Origin: Nonomuraea sp. PA05
GTDB lineage: Bacteria > Actinomycetota > Actinomycetes > Streptosporangiales > Streptosporangiaceae
DNA: 64,000 bases
Assembly (NCBI RefSeq): GCF_008086045.1
Contig: NZ_VSEY01000006.1
Coordinates: forward strand, 124,001-188,000
Reading direction: 5' to 3'
Part shown: positions 27,294-35,743 of the stretch, piece after piece
Layout of the letters: each line of letters begins with the position of its first letter
How positions within the stretch are numbered: position 1 is the first letter of the stretch
The notes under the pieces: model-generated
What the model saw: the letters and a program-made list of their open reading frames with translations, nothing else
Told to the model about the DNA's origin: nothing
Database searches by the model: none
Program-made: the position numbers and the translations under genes

Positions 27294-28919
27294 GTGTTCA
27301 TGGAAAGGGTGGTGCGGCGGCGGCTCGGGTTCGGGGGGACGCTGCTGGCCACGCTGTTCGCCTGCGCCTCGCTGACGCCGTCGCTGCTGCCCCGCACGTG
27401 GCTCTACCAGGGCGTGATGGGCGCGGTCACCGGCATTCTCGGGTACGCGGCAGGCGCGGCGGTCGGGGCGCTGTGCCGTACGATGATCAAACTGCCTGAT
27501 CGGGGGCGGCGGGCCGCCTGGCGGGTGATGCTCGGCGGGTGTGCCGCGCTGGTGGTGGTGGCGCTGTGGTACAGCTACGACTGGCAGCGCGACCTGCGGG
27601 CGCTCATGGGCATGGACACGCGGATCGAGTGGTTCCCGCCGGTGATCCTGGCCATGGCGGCCGTGCTGTTCGCCGCCGCGCTGCTGGCCGCCCGGCTGGT
27701 ACGCCTCGGGGGCCGCAAGCTGATCTCCTGGCTGGACCGGTACGTCCCGGTGTACGTGGGTCATGCCGTCGGGGTGGTGGTCATCGGCCTGCTGGTGGCG
27801 GTGTTCGCCAACGACGTGCTGTTCAACGGGTTCGTGGCCAGGGTGAGTGACATCTCGTCCGTCGCCAACGACGGCACGCATCCGGGGGTGCGCCCGCCGG
27901 TGTCGGCGTACGTGTCGGGTGGGCCGCGCTCGCTGGTGAGCTGGGAGTCGCTGGGCCGGGAGGGCCGCCGGTTCACCGGGACGGCCGCGACGCCGGCCCG
28001 GCTGCGGGCCTTCTCCGGGAGGCCCGCGGAGGAGCCCATCAGGGTTTACATCGGTCTTGACAGCGCGGCCACTCCGCAGGCGCAGGCGGCGCTGGCCGTA
28101 CGCGAGCTGGAGCGCACCGGCGCGTTCGGCAGGCCCGTGCTGGCCGTGCTCGGCACGACGGGCACCGGCTGGGTCGATCCGCACATCGCCGACACGCTGG
28201 AGTACATGTACAACGGCCGCTCCGCGATGGTCGCGATGCAGTACTCGTACCTGCCGAGCTGGGTGTCGTTCCTGGTCGACAGGGAGAAGGCGGCCGCGGC
28301 GGGCAGGGCGCTGTTCGAGGCGGTGCGGGAGCGGTGGGCGCGGCTGCCCGCGGGGGAGCGGCCGAGGCTGCTGCTGTCGGGGGAGAGTCTCGGCTCGTAC
28401 GAGCTGGAGCAGGCGTTCGGCGACCTGGCGGACCTGGTGGCGCGGGCGGACGGCGCGGTGTTCGTGGGCCCGCCGAACGCCAACCCGATCTGGCACCGTC
28501 TCACCAGCGGCCGTGATCGCGGCAGCCCCGTGTGGCGGCCCGTCTACCAGGACGGCAGGACGGCCAGGTTCGCCCAGCATCCCTTCGACCTGTACCGGCC
28601 GGCCGCGCCGTGGCCGCGCCCGCGCGTGGTCTACCTGCAGAACGCCTCCGACCCCGTCGTGTGGTGGTCGCCGCAGCTCATCTACCGCAGGCCGGCGTGG
28701 CTGGAGGGGCCGCGCGGGCCGGGCGTCAACCCGCAGATGAACTGGTTCCCGCTGGTGACGTTCTGGCAGGTGCTGGTGGACATGACGAGCGCGCTGGACG
28801 TGCCGCCGGGCCACGGCCACCGGTACGGCGCCAACATCGTCGACGGCTGGGCCGCCGTGGCAGCGCCCCCGGGCTGGGGCCCCAACGACACGTGGCGGCT
28901 ACGGGCGCTTGTCGGCTAG
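27294..28919 (+). CDS. Membrane alpha/beta-hydrolase (Abhydrolase_9 family)
   Basis: This 541-residue protein has an N-terminal membrane domain with about five helices (residues 10-185) and a C-terminal alpha/beta-hydrolase domain with nucleophile motif GESLGSYE (Ser near 365), WVDPHIADTLEYMYNG and ASDPVVWW. It fits the PF15420/PF10081 pair. The substrate is unknown; a lipid or envelope ester is plausible. GTG 27294 or ATG 27300 could be the start; only 52 bp separate it from the divergent methyltransferase, so the mRNA may be nearly leaderless. Its 3' end overlaps the APC permease by 21 bp. Confidence 0.85.
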   Translation: MFMERVVRRRLGFGGTLLATLFACASLTPSLLPRTWLYQGVMGAVTGILGYAAGAAVGALCRTMIKLPDRGRRAAWRVMLGGCAALVVVALWYSYDWQRDLRALMGMDTRIEWFPPVILAMAAVLFAAALLAARLVRLGGRKLISWLDRYVPVYVGHAVGVVVIGLLVAVFANDVLFNGFVARVSDISSVANDGTHPGVRPPVSAYVSGGPRSLVSWESLGREGRRFTGTAATPARLRAFSGRPAEEPIRVYIGLDSAATPQAQAALAVRELERTGAFGRPVLAVLGTTGTGWVDPHIADTLEYMYNGRSAMVAMQYSYLPSWVSFLVDREKAAAAGRALFEAVRERWARLPAGERPRLLLSGESLGSYELEQAFGDLADLVARADGAVFVGPPNANPIWHRLTSGRDRGSPVWRPVYQDGRTARFAQHPFDLYRPAAPWPRPRVVYLQNASDPVVWWSPQLIYRRPAWLEGPRGPGVNPQMNWFPLVTFWQVLVDMTSALDVPPGHGHRYGANIVDGWAAVAAPPGWGPNDTWRLRALVG

Positions 28920-30974
28920 CTGCTGCGACTCCTCCTTGACCGTCTGGTGCCAGGGCCGCCGCACCGCGCCGGGCGCGAACGGCTCGGGCCTGCCCAGCAG
29001 CCTGTCGGACGAATGGAGCTGCCACGGCACGCTGGTCACCATCACGCCGGGCTTGAACAGCAGCCGCGCCTTCAGCCGCAGCGCGCTCTGGTTGTGCAGC
29101 AGGTGCTCCCACCAGTGGCCGACCACGTACTCGGGGATGAAGACCGTCACCACGTCGCGCGGCGAGCGCCGGCGGATGGCCTTGACGTAGTCGAGGATCG
29201 GCTGCGTGATCTCCCGGTACGGCGAGTCGAGCATCTTCAGCGGCACCGGGATGCCCCGCCGCTCCCACTCCTCCTGCAACTTGCGCGCCTCGTCGCCCTC
29301 CACGCCGACCGTGACGGCCTCCAGGGTGGACGGACGGGTGGCGCGGGCGTACGCCAGGGCCCGCATGGTCGGCTTGTGGATCTTCGAGACGAGCACGATC
29401 GTGTGGTTGCGGGCGGGCAGCATGGCCGGCTCGTAGTCCTCGGTGAGCTCCAGCTCGGCCGCCACCTTGTCGTAGTGCCGCCTGATGCCCTTCATCATGA
29501 GGAACAGGATCGGCATCGCGATCACCACGATCCACGCCCCGACCAGGAACTTCGTCAGCAGCACCACGATCAGCACCAGGCCCGTCATGACCCCGCCGAA
29601 GAAGTTGATCACGCGGGAGCGGTGCATCTGGTGGCGGACCCTGGGGTCGGTCTCGGTCTTCAGGTGGCGGGTCCAGTGGATGACCATGCCGGTCTGGCTG
29701 AGCGTGAAGGAGACGAAGACGCCGACGATGTACAGGTTCAGCAGGCGGCTGACGTCCGCCTGGAACCCCCACAGCAGCAGGCACGCGCCCAGCGCCAGGA
29801 TGATGATGCCGTTGGAGAAGGCCAGCCGGTCGCCCCGCGTGTGGAGCTGGCGCGGCAGGTAACGGTCCTGCGCCAGGATCGAGCCGAGCACGGGAAAGCC
29901 GTTGAACGCCGTGTTCGCCGCCAGGAACAGGATCAGCGCCGTCACCGCCGAGATCACGATGAACGGCAGCGACCCGCCCCCGAACACCGCGTCGGCCACC
30001 TGCGAGATGATCGGCTGCTGGTAGTAGTCGGGGCCGACGGGCGTGCCGTCCGGCTTGAGCAGGTCCTCGGCGACGACGGACGGCTCGGCCACCTTCACGC
30101 CCGACGCCAGGCCGAGCGCGATGATGCCGCTGAACATCGTGATCGCGACCAGGCCCATCATCAGCAGCGTCGTGGCCGCGTTCTTGCTCTTGGGCTTCCT
30201 GAACGCGGGCACGCCGTTGCTGATCGCCTCCACACCGGTCAGCGCCGCGCAGCCCGACGAGAACGCGCGCAGGACCAGGAACGCCGCGGCGAAGGCGGTG
30301 AGGTTCGTCTGCTCGGGCTCGATCGTGAAGTGCGCGCTGGGCGCCTCGAGGTCCTCGCCCAGCACCAGCAGCCGGAAGCCGCCCCAGAGGATCAGGCCCA
30401 GAACGGAGATCATGAACGCGTACGTGGGAATGGCGAAGGCGGCGCCGGACTCGCGGATGCCGCGCAGGTTGACCACGGTGAGCAGGACGACGATGACGAT
30501 GGCGACGGCGGGCTTGTGCTGGCCCACGAACGGGATCGTCGCGCCGACGTAGTCGACGCCGTTCGCGACGGACACCGCGACGGTCAGCACGTAGTCGACC
30601 ATGAGCGCGCTGGCGACGGTGAGCCCGGCGTTCTTGCCCAGGTTGGTGGTGGCGACCTCGTAGTCGCCGCCGCCGCTGGGATAGGCGTGCACGTTCTGCC
30701 GGTACGAGGCCACGACCGTGAGCATCACGACCACGACGGCGATGGCGACCCAGGGACTGAAGGAATAGAAGGAGACCCCGGCCAGGGACAGGATGACCAG
30801 GATCTCCTGGGGCGCGTACGCGACGGAGGACAGCGCGTCGCTCGCGAAGACCGGCAGTGCGATCCGTTTGGGGAGTAGTTGCTCGTGGAGCTGCCCGCTT
30901 CGCAGGGCGCGCCCCACGAGCAAGCGTTTGACAAGATCCGTTACCTTCGCCACGTAACGAGATGCTAGCCGCAT
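28899..30974 (-). CDS. APC-superfamily permease (Rv2690c-like)
   Basis: This 691-residue permease has about 12 membrane helices (residues ~40-490) starting with FASDALSSVAYAPQEIL and SGGGDYEVATTNLGKNAGL, and a cytoplasmic C-terminal domain of about 190 residues. This architecture is conserved next to the TrkA/Ceo genes in actinobacteria. Because two K+-transport-type regulatory proteins are divergent from it, a cation or amino-acid transport function gated by them is a reasonable inference. The start is ATG. Confidence 0.85.
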   Translation of the reverse strand: MRLASRYVAKVTDLVKRLLVGRALRSGQLHEQLLPKRIALPVFASDALSSVAYAPQEILVILSLAGVSFYSFSPWVAIAVVVVMLTVVASYRQNVHAYPSGGGDYEVATTNLGKNAGLTVASALMVDYVLTVAVSVANGVDYVGATIPFVGQHKPAVAIVIVVLLTVVNLRGIRESGAAFAIPTYAFMISVLGLILWGGFRLLVLGEDLEAPSAHFTIEPEQTNLTAFAAAFLVLRAFSSGCAALTGVEAISNGVPAFRKPKSKNAATTLLMMGLVAITMFSGIIALGLASGVKVAEPSVVAEDLLKPDGTPVGPDYYQQPIISQVADAVFGGGSLPFIVISAVTALILFLAANTAFNGFPVLGSILAQDRYLPRQLHTRGDRLAFSNGIIILALGACLLLWGFQADVSRLLNLYIVGVFVSFTLSQTGMVIHWTRHLKTETDPRVRHQMHRSRVINFFGGVMTGLVLIVVLLTKFLVGAWIVVIAMPILFLMMKGIRRHYDKVAAELELTEDYEPAMLPARNHTIVLVSKIHKPTMRALAYARATRPSTLEAVTVGVEGDEARKLQEEWERRGIPVPLKMLDSPYREITQPILDYVKAIRRRSPRDVVTVFIPEYVVGHWWEHLLHNQSALRLKARLLFKPGVMVTSVPWQLHSSDRLLGRPEPFAPGAVRRPWHQTVKEESQQLADKRP

Positions 30975-31056
30975 GCCGAGGCCCTAAACGCGGCGCTCCC
31001 CCCTGGGGCCATACTGGTGTCCAGCAACCGGCCGACCGCTGACGATGCGGGGGGAA

Positions 31057-31722
31057 ATGCATATAGTGATCATGGGATGTGGCCGGGTGGGATCGACCCT
31101 CGCGCACATCCTCGAAGACAGCGGACATTCCGTCGCCATCATCGACCGCGACCCGCAGGCGTTCCGCCGGCTGCGCGCCGGGTTCCGCGGGCGGCGGGTG
31201 ACCGGCGTCGGCTTCGATCGCGACGTGCTCACCGAGGCCGGCGTCGAATCGGCCACCGCGTTCGTCGCGGTCTCCAGCGGCGACAACTCCAACATCATCT
31301 CCGCCCGCGTGGCGCGTGAGACGTTCGGCGTCGACAACGTGGTGGCCCGCATCTACGACCCGCGCAGGGCCGAGGTCTACCAGCGGCTCGGCATCCCCAC
31401 GGTGGCCACCGTCCGGTGGACCGCCGACCAGATCATGCGCCGCATCCTGCCCGAAGGCGCCGAGCCGCTCTGGCGCGACCCCACCGGCACCGTCGTCCTG
31501 GCCGAGGTCACCGTGAACTCCACCTGGATCGGCACCCGCGTCATCGACCTCGAGACCCGCGCCCGCACCCGCGCCGCCTTCATCAACCGCATGGGTGAGG
31601 CCGTCACCATCGCCGACGACACCGTGGTGCAGGAAGGCGACGTACTGCACGTCATCGCCGCGGAGAACGACATGGACCGGATCAACAAGGTGCTCGCCGC
31701 GGCACCGGAAGAGGACGAGTGA
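31057..31722 (+). CDS. TrkA-type NAD-binding potassium uptake regulator (CeoB-like)
   Basis: This 221-residue RCK protein has an N-terminal Rossmann fold (VIMGCGRVGSTLAHILEDSG, acidic end IIDRDPQAF) and a C-terminal RCK_C ligand domain. It would bind NAD(H) or nucleotides and gate a cation transporter. ATG 31057, with GGGGGAA upstream, is preferred over ATG 31045. It is followed 1 bp later by a second TrkA protein; such adjacent pairs are typical of actinobacteria. Confidence 0.9.
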   Translation: MHIVIMGCGRVGSTLAHILEDSGHSVAIIDRDPQAFRRLRAGFRGRRVTGVGFDRDVLTEAGVESATAFVAVSSGDNSNIISARVARETFGVDNVVARIYDPRRAEVYQRLGIPTVATVRWTADQIMRRILPEGAEPLWRDPTGTVVLAEVTVNSTWIGTRVIDLETRARTRAAFINRMGEAVTIADDTVVQEGDVLHVIAAENDMDRINKVLAAAPEEDE

Positions 31723-31723
31723 G

Positions 31724-32383
31724 ATGCGCGTCGCCATCGCCGGGGCGGGGGCCGTCGGCCGGTCCATCGCGGCTGAGCTGCTGGAGAACGGGCACGAGGT
31801 CCTGCTCATCGACAACGACCCCCGGGCCATCAAGATCGACAGCGTGCCGCGTGCTGAGTGGCTGCTCGCGGACGCGTGCGAGATCGCCTCGCTGGACGAG
31901 GCGGGGCTGAACAACTGTCACGTCGTCGTTGCGTCTTCTGGTGATGACAAGGTGAATCTCGTTGTCTCGCTGCTGGCCAAGACGGAGTACGGGGTGCCGC
32001 GGGTGGTGGCGCGGATCAACCATCCGAACAATGAGTGGCTGTTCAACGAGTCGTGGGGGGTGGACGTGGCCGTCTCCACGCCGCGACTGCTCAGCGCGCT
32101 CGTTGAGGAGGCCGTCAGTGTTGGCGACCTGGTCCGGCTGATGACGTTCCGGCAGGGGCAGGCCAACCTTGTGGAGCTGACCTTGGCGGAGGACGCGCCG
32201 GTGGTGGGGCAGCGGGCGGGGTCGGTGCCGTGGCCGGTGGACTCCGCCTTGGTGGCGATTCTGCGGGAAGGGCGGGTGCTGGTGCCCACTGCGGATGATC
32301 CGTTGGAGGCGGGGGACGAGTTGTTGTTCGTGGCCAGTCAGGAGGTTGAGGAGGAGCTCGCTCACCTGCTCTCCCAGCACTGA
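31724..32383 (+). CDS. TrkA-type NAD-binding potassium uptake regulator (CeoC-like)
   Basis: This 219-residue RCK protein has the Rossmann motif IAGAGAVGRSIAAELLENGH and LIDNDPRAI, followed by an RCK_C domain (LVELTLAEDAPVVGQRAGSV). It is cotranscribed with the CeoB-like gene and probably forms a hetero-oligomer with it. A structured repeat (copy B) begins 34 bp after its stop. Confidence 0.9.
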   Translation: MRVAIAGAGAVGRSIAAELLENGHEVLLIDNDPRAIKIDSVPRAEWLLADACEIASLDEAGLNNCHVVVASSGDDKVNLVVSLLAKTEYGVPRVVARINHPNNEWLFNESWGVDVAVSTPRLLSALVEEAVSVGDLVRLMTFRQGQANLVELTLAEDAPVVGQRAGSVPWPVDSALVAILREGRVLVPTADDPLEAGDELLFVASQEVEEELAHLLSQH

Positions 32384-32417
32384 GCCTTGCTCCCACCCGA
32401 ATCCCGTTTACCGGGCT

Positions 32418-32533
32418 GGCCGTTGGGAGCCCGCCCCGAGCGGGCCTCGCCTTCGGCTCGGGCTGTGTTCGTCGCGGGATCGCGGCTTCGCCACGATCCC
32501 GCAGGCAAGGGGCCTCCCGGCCCCCTGCACCCC
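32418..32533 (+). repeat. Structured repeat, copy B (3' of the CeoC-like gene)
   Basis: This is the inverted partner of 25825-25939. The central stem here is GGGATCGCGGC-TTC-GCCACGATCCC, with one mismatch on this strand that becomes a G-U wobble on the other. The loop changes from AGA/TCT to TTC while the stems are kept, which suggests selection for folding. Confidence 0.85.
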
Positions 32534-32589
32534 TGTGCGTTAACTCGAGTATCAGGACCTCGCACTCAATATTGGAGCGGTCCAGATCA

Positions 32590-32943
32590 TCACTCGGTGT
32601 CCTTGGGATGTCGAGGAGATGCATAGACGACCCAGACCATGCGGTTGGAGTCATCGATCGCGTAGCGCACCCGCCCCCCGCTGGTGACCTCGAACTCCCA
32701 CTGCTCCAAGTCCTTGCCGTTGTGACGATAGGTCGCGAGAGCTCCGCGTAGTCGATGCTGCCGATCGGGACTCGCGCGTGAACGGGGCGCCAGGCGCAGC
32801 GTCTCGAAACATCGGCGTGTGTTGGCCAGAGCATGACGGCACAATTCTTCCCAGCCGATGGCTGCGTCGCTGGTGCCGAACCGGATATCCCACTCGTCAT
32901 CCTGCGGAGGCATCGTGACTCGATCTCCCCGCTTCGGGCTCAC
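32590..32943 (-). CDS. RelE-like toxin of a type II toxin-antitoxin pair
   Basis: This small basic protein of 117 residues has the pattern WEFEVTSGGRVRYAIDDSNRMVWVVYASPRHPKDTE at its C-terminus, cited here only by its key R-V-R-Y and W-V-V-Y-A elements, which resembles RelE/HigB-type mRNA interferases. Start GTG 32943 overlaps the antitoxin stop by 4 bp; ATG 32913 is an alternative. Gene order (antitoxin first) and coupling support a toxin. The target is untested. Confidence 0.6.
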   Translation of the reverse strand: MSPKRGDRVTMPPQDDEWDIRFGTSDAAIGWEELCRHALANTRRCFETLRLAPRSRASPDRQHRLRGALATYRHNGKDLEQWEFEVTSGGRVRYAIDDSNRMVWVVYASPRHPKDTE

Positions 32944-33410
32944 GCCGAGACCTGCGCTTGGCCGAAGTCGCCGCTCGTAGCCTGGCGGGCCTTGGCGTAG
33001 TCCGCAGGATCAGCCTTGATTCTTGCCGTGGCCCGCCAGCCTGCGATGACCTCCTGAGTGGTGGTGTCAACGTCCAACTCGACCGCGTCGGAGAGCGCTT
33101 CGACCAGTTCGAGGGTGAAAGCCCGTAGTTCGTCCCGTGACAGGTGTCGAACCCAGGGAAATACCTCCGGCATGGCGATGACCAGCGCACGTGCAGTGGG
33201 GTCGTGTTTGAGCAAGGCAAGGAACAGACGAGATGCGGTGGCCAGCGTCTGATCGCGTTCCTCTTCACGGCTTGCCGCAGTCAGGTAGAAGTCCGGCGCA
33301 TCCCGATGTGTGACACGGACGCGTCCCAGGCGTGCCGCACGCTCGGCGACTGCGCGGGGATTTCTCGACAAGTCAGAGAAGGTGACGGTGTCGGCAGGGC
33401 TGGTGCTCAC
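32940..33410 (-). CDS. Phd/YefM-like antitoxin
   Basis: This 156-residue protein starts with a Phd-type DNA-binding segment: TVTFSDLSRNPRAVAERAAR, then GRVRVTHRDAPDFYLTAASR. A longer C-terminal extension (about 70-156) is helical and acidic and would wrap the toxin. It precedes and overlaps the toxin gene, the usual order that keeps antitoxin in excess, and probably autorepresses the pair. The GTG start fits the Phd N-terminus. Confidence 0.65.
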   Translation of the reverse strand: MSTSPADTVTFSDLSRNPRAVAERAARLGRVRVTHRDAPDFYLTAASREEERDQTLATASRLFLALLKHDPTARALVIAMPEVFPWVRHLSRDELRAFTLELVEALSDAVELDVDTTTQEVIAGWRATARIKADPADYAKARQATSGDFGQAQVSA

Positions 33411-33597
33411 CCTGCGAGTCTATGTCAGAACGCATTCTGAAGATGATGATTCAAGCGGTCTCCCTCGAGAAGAAGCGCCCTAGGACCGCGGTCCGGGACT
33501 GGTGGCCTTTCACATGAAGGACCACGAGGAGCTCCGCGCCAAGTCCTGGATGGTTGCCGCGAGATCTAGTGCATCAGAGCAGCAGTGCAGATTGCGG

Positions 33598-34143
33598 TCA
33601 TCGAGCCGTTATGAGCCATTCCTTCACCGCCGCCACCCGGACCTCCAGCGGCCCCCAGGGGATCGGGACGCACTCGTACCCAAGCGAGCCGTAGATGTCC
33701 CGGTGAATCCGCTCGAACCGACGAGCCTCCTCGGAGCTGATCCGCCGCGCCGCCGTCGGCGTCACGAACCCGGGGCTGCACACGAACAAGACCGTCTTCT
33801 CGTAAATCCGCAGCTCTTCGAGGCGTTCCAACTCTCGCGCCAGCACCGGCGGGACAGGATGGCCGAGGTAGACGGCCAGGGCGTAGGTGCAGATCGGGGA
33901 GCGGTCGTAGAAGTGCACGTCGCCCGGCAGGCCGTCGGCCCGCTCCTGGCGCTGCCGTTGCAGGGTGGCGACGTCCGCCACGAAGGACGGGCTCGTCCAC
34001 GGCTCATCGTCCCCTTCGGCCTGGCGCAGGGCGATGACGTCGGTCGCCGCCTCCTCGACGACGGTGTGGCCGTCGAATTCCAGCCGCCGGAGGATGGCGG
34101 TCTTGCCCGCTCCGGGGGTGCCGGTCAGGATGTAGCGCTGCAC
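33598..34143 (-). CDS. AAA_28-type P-loop ATPase/kinase-like protein
   Basis: This 181-residue protein has Walker A GTPGAGKT (residues ~8-15), VVEEAATDVIALRQAEG, a HFYDRSPICTYALAVYLG segment carrying the likely catalytic DR motif, and VLFVCSPGFV. This pattern matches the AAA_28 nucleoside-kinase-like family. GTG 34143 with GAGGAG 7 bp upstream was chosen. No partner gene is obvious. Confidence 0.78.
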   Translation of the reverse strand: MQRYILTGTPGAGKTAILRRLEFDGHTVVEEAATDVIALRQAEGDDEPWTSPSFVADVATLQRQRQERADGLPGDVHFYDRSPICTYALAVYLGHPVPPVLARELERLEELRIYEKTVLFVCSPGFVTPTAARRISSEEARRFERIHRDIYGSLGYECVPIPWGPLEVRVAAVKEWLITAR

Positions 34144-34280
34144 TGGAACGCTCCTCACATGGTCCTGGATCCGGACGCCGTTCGACGACTGATCGTCCTG
34201 ATCCGTTGGTCGTTGGGGTGCCAGGACGGTGGCGGTGAAGCCGGAGAACGCGCCGCGAGGGGCGGCGGAAGCGCCGGTCG

Positions 34281-34343
34281 GCGCATGGCGCGGGGCTCGG
34301 CGCGCATGGCGCGGGGCTCGGGGCGCATGGCGCGGGATGCCGG
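34281..34343. repeat. Three 21-bp tandem repeats
   Basis: Units of the type GCGCATGGCGCGGGGCTCGGC start at 34281, 34302 and 34323. The first two are almost identical and the third is degenerate. They lie in non-coding DNA upstream of the AAA ATPase gene. Confidence 0.85.
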
Positions 34344-34554
34344 TGCGGCAGGGGAGGTGACCGTCCGGGCTGCAGCGTATCAGGCGAGCGCGGTGGAGTT
34401 GCTGCGCCCTGACGGCGGCGCGCCTGGCGTGAGACGCCGCGCATGGGTGGTCGACATCACCCTTGGCCCGCCACACCGCGCGGATGATCTTTCAGTCCGA
34501 TCGGCCGAGCCTCGGCGGCATCCCGGCCACGCAAGGGGGTTTCGGTCCCTCCGG

Positions 34555-34578
34555 TGTGCAGGCCCGATGGCCTGCACA
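34555..34578. terminator. Hairpin upstream of the CAP gene
   Basis: TGTGCAGGCC-CGAT-GGCCTGCACA is a perfect 10-bp stem with a tetraloop. It could terminate leftover transcription or insulate the CAP promoter. Confidence 0.5.
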
Positions 34579-34706
34579 GACGTCCCACCGATCACTTTGG
34601 TTTACACCCGCTTTAGGGAAATATTCCGTTTTAGATGACAAGTCGGTATCGGTCCCGACAGAATGCGGTGCCATCCAGCGTCTACCGCAACTGGAGGAAA
34701 CCCCCT

Positions 34707-35588
34707 ATGCGTAGACCCCTTGGGGTACTCGCCGCAGCCGTCAGCCTGGCAGCGATCGCAGCGCCCGTGAGCGCCGCGCAGGCTGCCGCGGCGTCGGAGA
34801 CGGCGCGGTGTCGCGTGAGTGTGGCAAAGCCGCAGGTCAGCGACACACTGAAGATTCAGACCTCCGCCGCTCGCCGCGGCTGCTTCAATTCCGCGCTGCT
34901 GCGCATCCGCATCCTGCGGGCCGTCCCGGGCAAGGACCCGGTCGTCAAGAGCGGCGCCACCAGGAAGGGCCGCCTCACGCTCACGCTCGCCTGCGCGCCC
35001 GGCACCTACTACGCGACCGCCACCGACTACCGCGGCCGTCCCGTCAAGTCCAAGGCCGTCAAACTGACCTGCACGCCGGGCAGCGGCACGCCGGGTCCGG
35101 GAACGCCGACCCCCAGCCCGAGCACGCCCGCTCCCTCCCCGAGCACGACGGCGCCCGCGCCGAACCCCACCACCTCGACGCCGTCCACCGGCACCGTCGG
35201 CACGGCCGAGGAGAACGAGGTCGTCGCGCTGGTCAACGCCGAGCGGGCCAAGGGCGGCTGCTCCGCCGTCAAGCACGACCCGCAGCTTCGCGCCGCCGCC
35301 TTCGGGCACTCGGCCGACATGGCGGCGAAGAACTACTTCAGCCACACCTCCCAGGACGGCCGCTCCTTCATGGACCGGATCAGGGCGGCAGGCTTCACCG
35401 GGGGCTCAGGCTGGGCCGAGAACATCGCCAAGGGGCAGCGCACGCCTGCCGCGGTCATGCAGTCCTGGATGAACAGCTCCGGGCACAAGGCGAACATCAT
35501 GAACTGCAAGTACAACTTGATCGGTGTCGGCCTGGCGAAGGACTCGTCGGGCACGCTCTACTGGACGCAGGACTTCGCGGCCAGGTGA
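34707..35588 (+). CDS. Secreted CAP-domain (SCP/PR-1) protein
   Basis: This 293-residue protein has a signal peptide (1-28), a disulfide-containing beta domain (about 32-118, with cysteines at both ends), a Pro/Ser/Thr-rich linker (about 119-165) and a C-terminal CAP domain with FGHSADMAAKNYFSHTSQDG, GWAENIAKG and MNSSGHKANIMN, the conserved His and Glu positions included. CAP proteins are extracellular; activity in bacteria is mostly undefined. ATG 34707 has GGAGGAA just upstream. A hairpin terminator follows. Confidence 0.9.
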   Translation: MRRPLGVLAAAVSLAAIAAPVSAAQAAAASETARCRVSVAKPQVSDTLKIQTSAARRGCFNSALLRIRILRAVPGKDPVVKSGATRKGRLTLTLACAPGTYYATATDYRGRPVKSKAVKLTCTPGSGTPGPGTPTPSPSTPAPSPSTTAPAPNPTTSTPSTGTVGTAEENEVVALVNAERAKGGCSAVKHDPQLRAAAFGHSADMAAKNYFSHTSQDGRSFMDRIRAAGFTGGSGWAENIAKGQRTPAAVMQSWMNSSGHKANIMNCKYNLIGVGLAKDSSGTLYWTQDFAAR

Positions 35589-35621
35589 TCTCCCGCGGGT
35601 GATCGGGTTTCGCCTGCGATG

Positions 35622-35666
35622 AGGGCCGGGGTTCTCCGGGTGCTGAGGCGCCGGAGCCTCGGCCCT
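35622..35666. terminator. Terminator after the CAP gene
   Basis: AGGGCCG and CGGCCCT form an outer stem and GAGGC/GCCTC an inner one, 33 bp after the stop. It lies between convergent genes. Confidence 0.5.
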
Positions 35667-35743
35667 GTTCATGACCCCGTACTCGTGGCGGTTCGCCGGT
35701 CGGGGTGTCGACCACCTTCTCGAAGGCGGCGGGGGCCGCTCTG

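Larger units (their letters stand above)
34144..34706. other. 563-bp intergenic region upstream of the CAP protein
   Basis: No gene is supported. It holds three 21-bp tandem repeats (34281-34343), a GGCGT-GAG-ACGCC mini-hairpin near 34428, a 10-bp-arm hairpin at 34555-34578 and an AT-rich promoter-like segment at about 34595-34640 before the CAP gene. Confidence 0.6.

Noticed and set aside
28726..31914. 1062-codon minus-strand open frame across the APC and CeoB-like genes
   Set aside because: It runs out of frame through the APC permease and antisense to CeoB; both real proteins have strong family motifs.
33502..34638. 378-codon plus-strand frame opposite the AAA ATPase
   Set aside because: It is antisense to the ATPase and then passes through the 21-bp repeats; no domain is visible.
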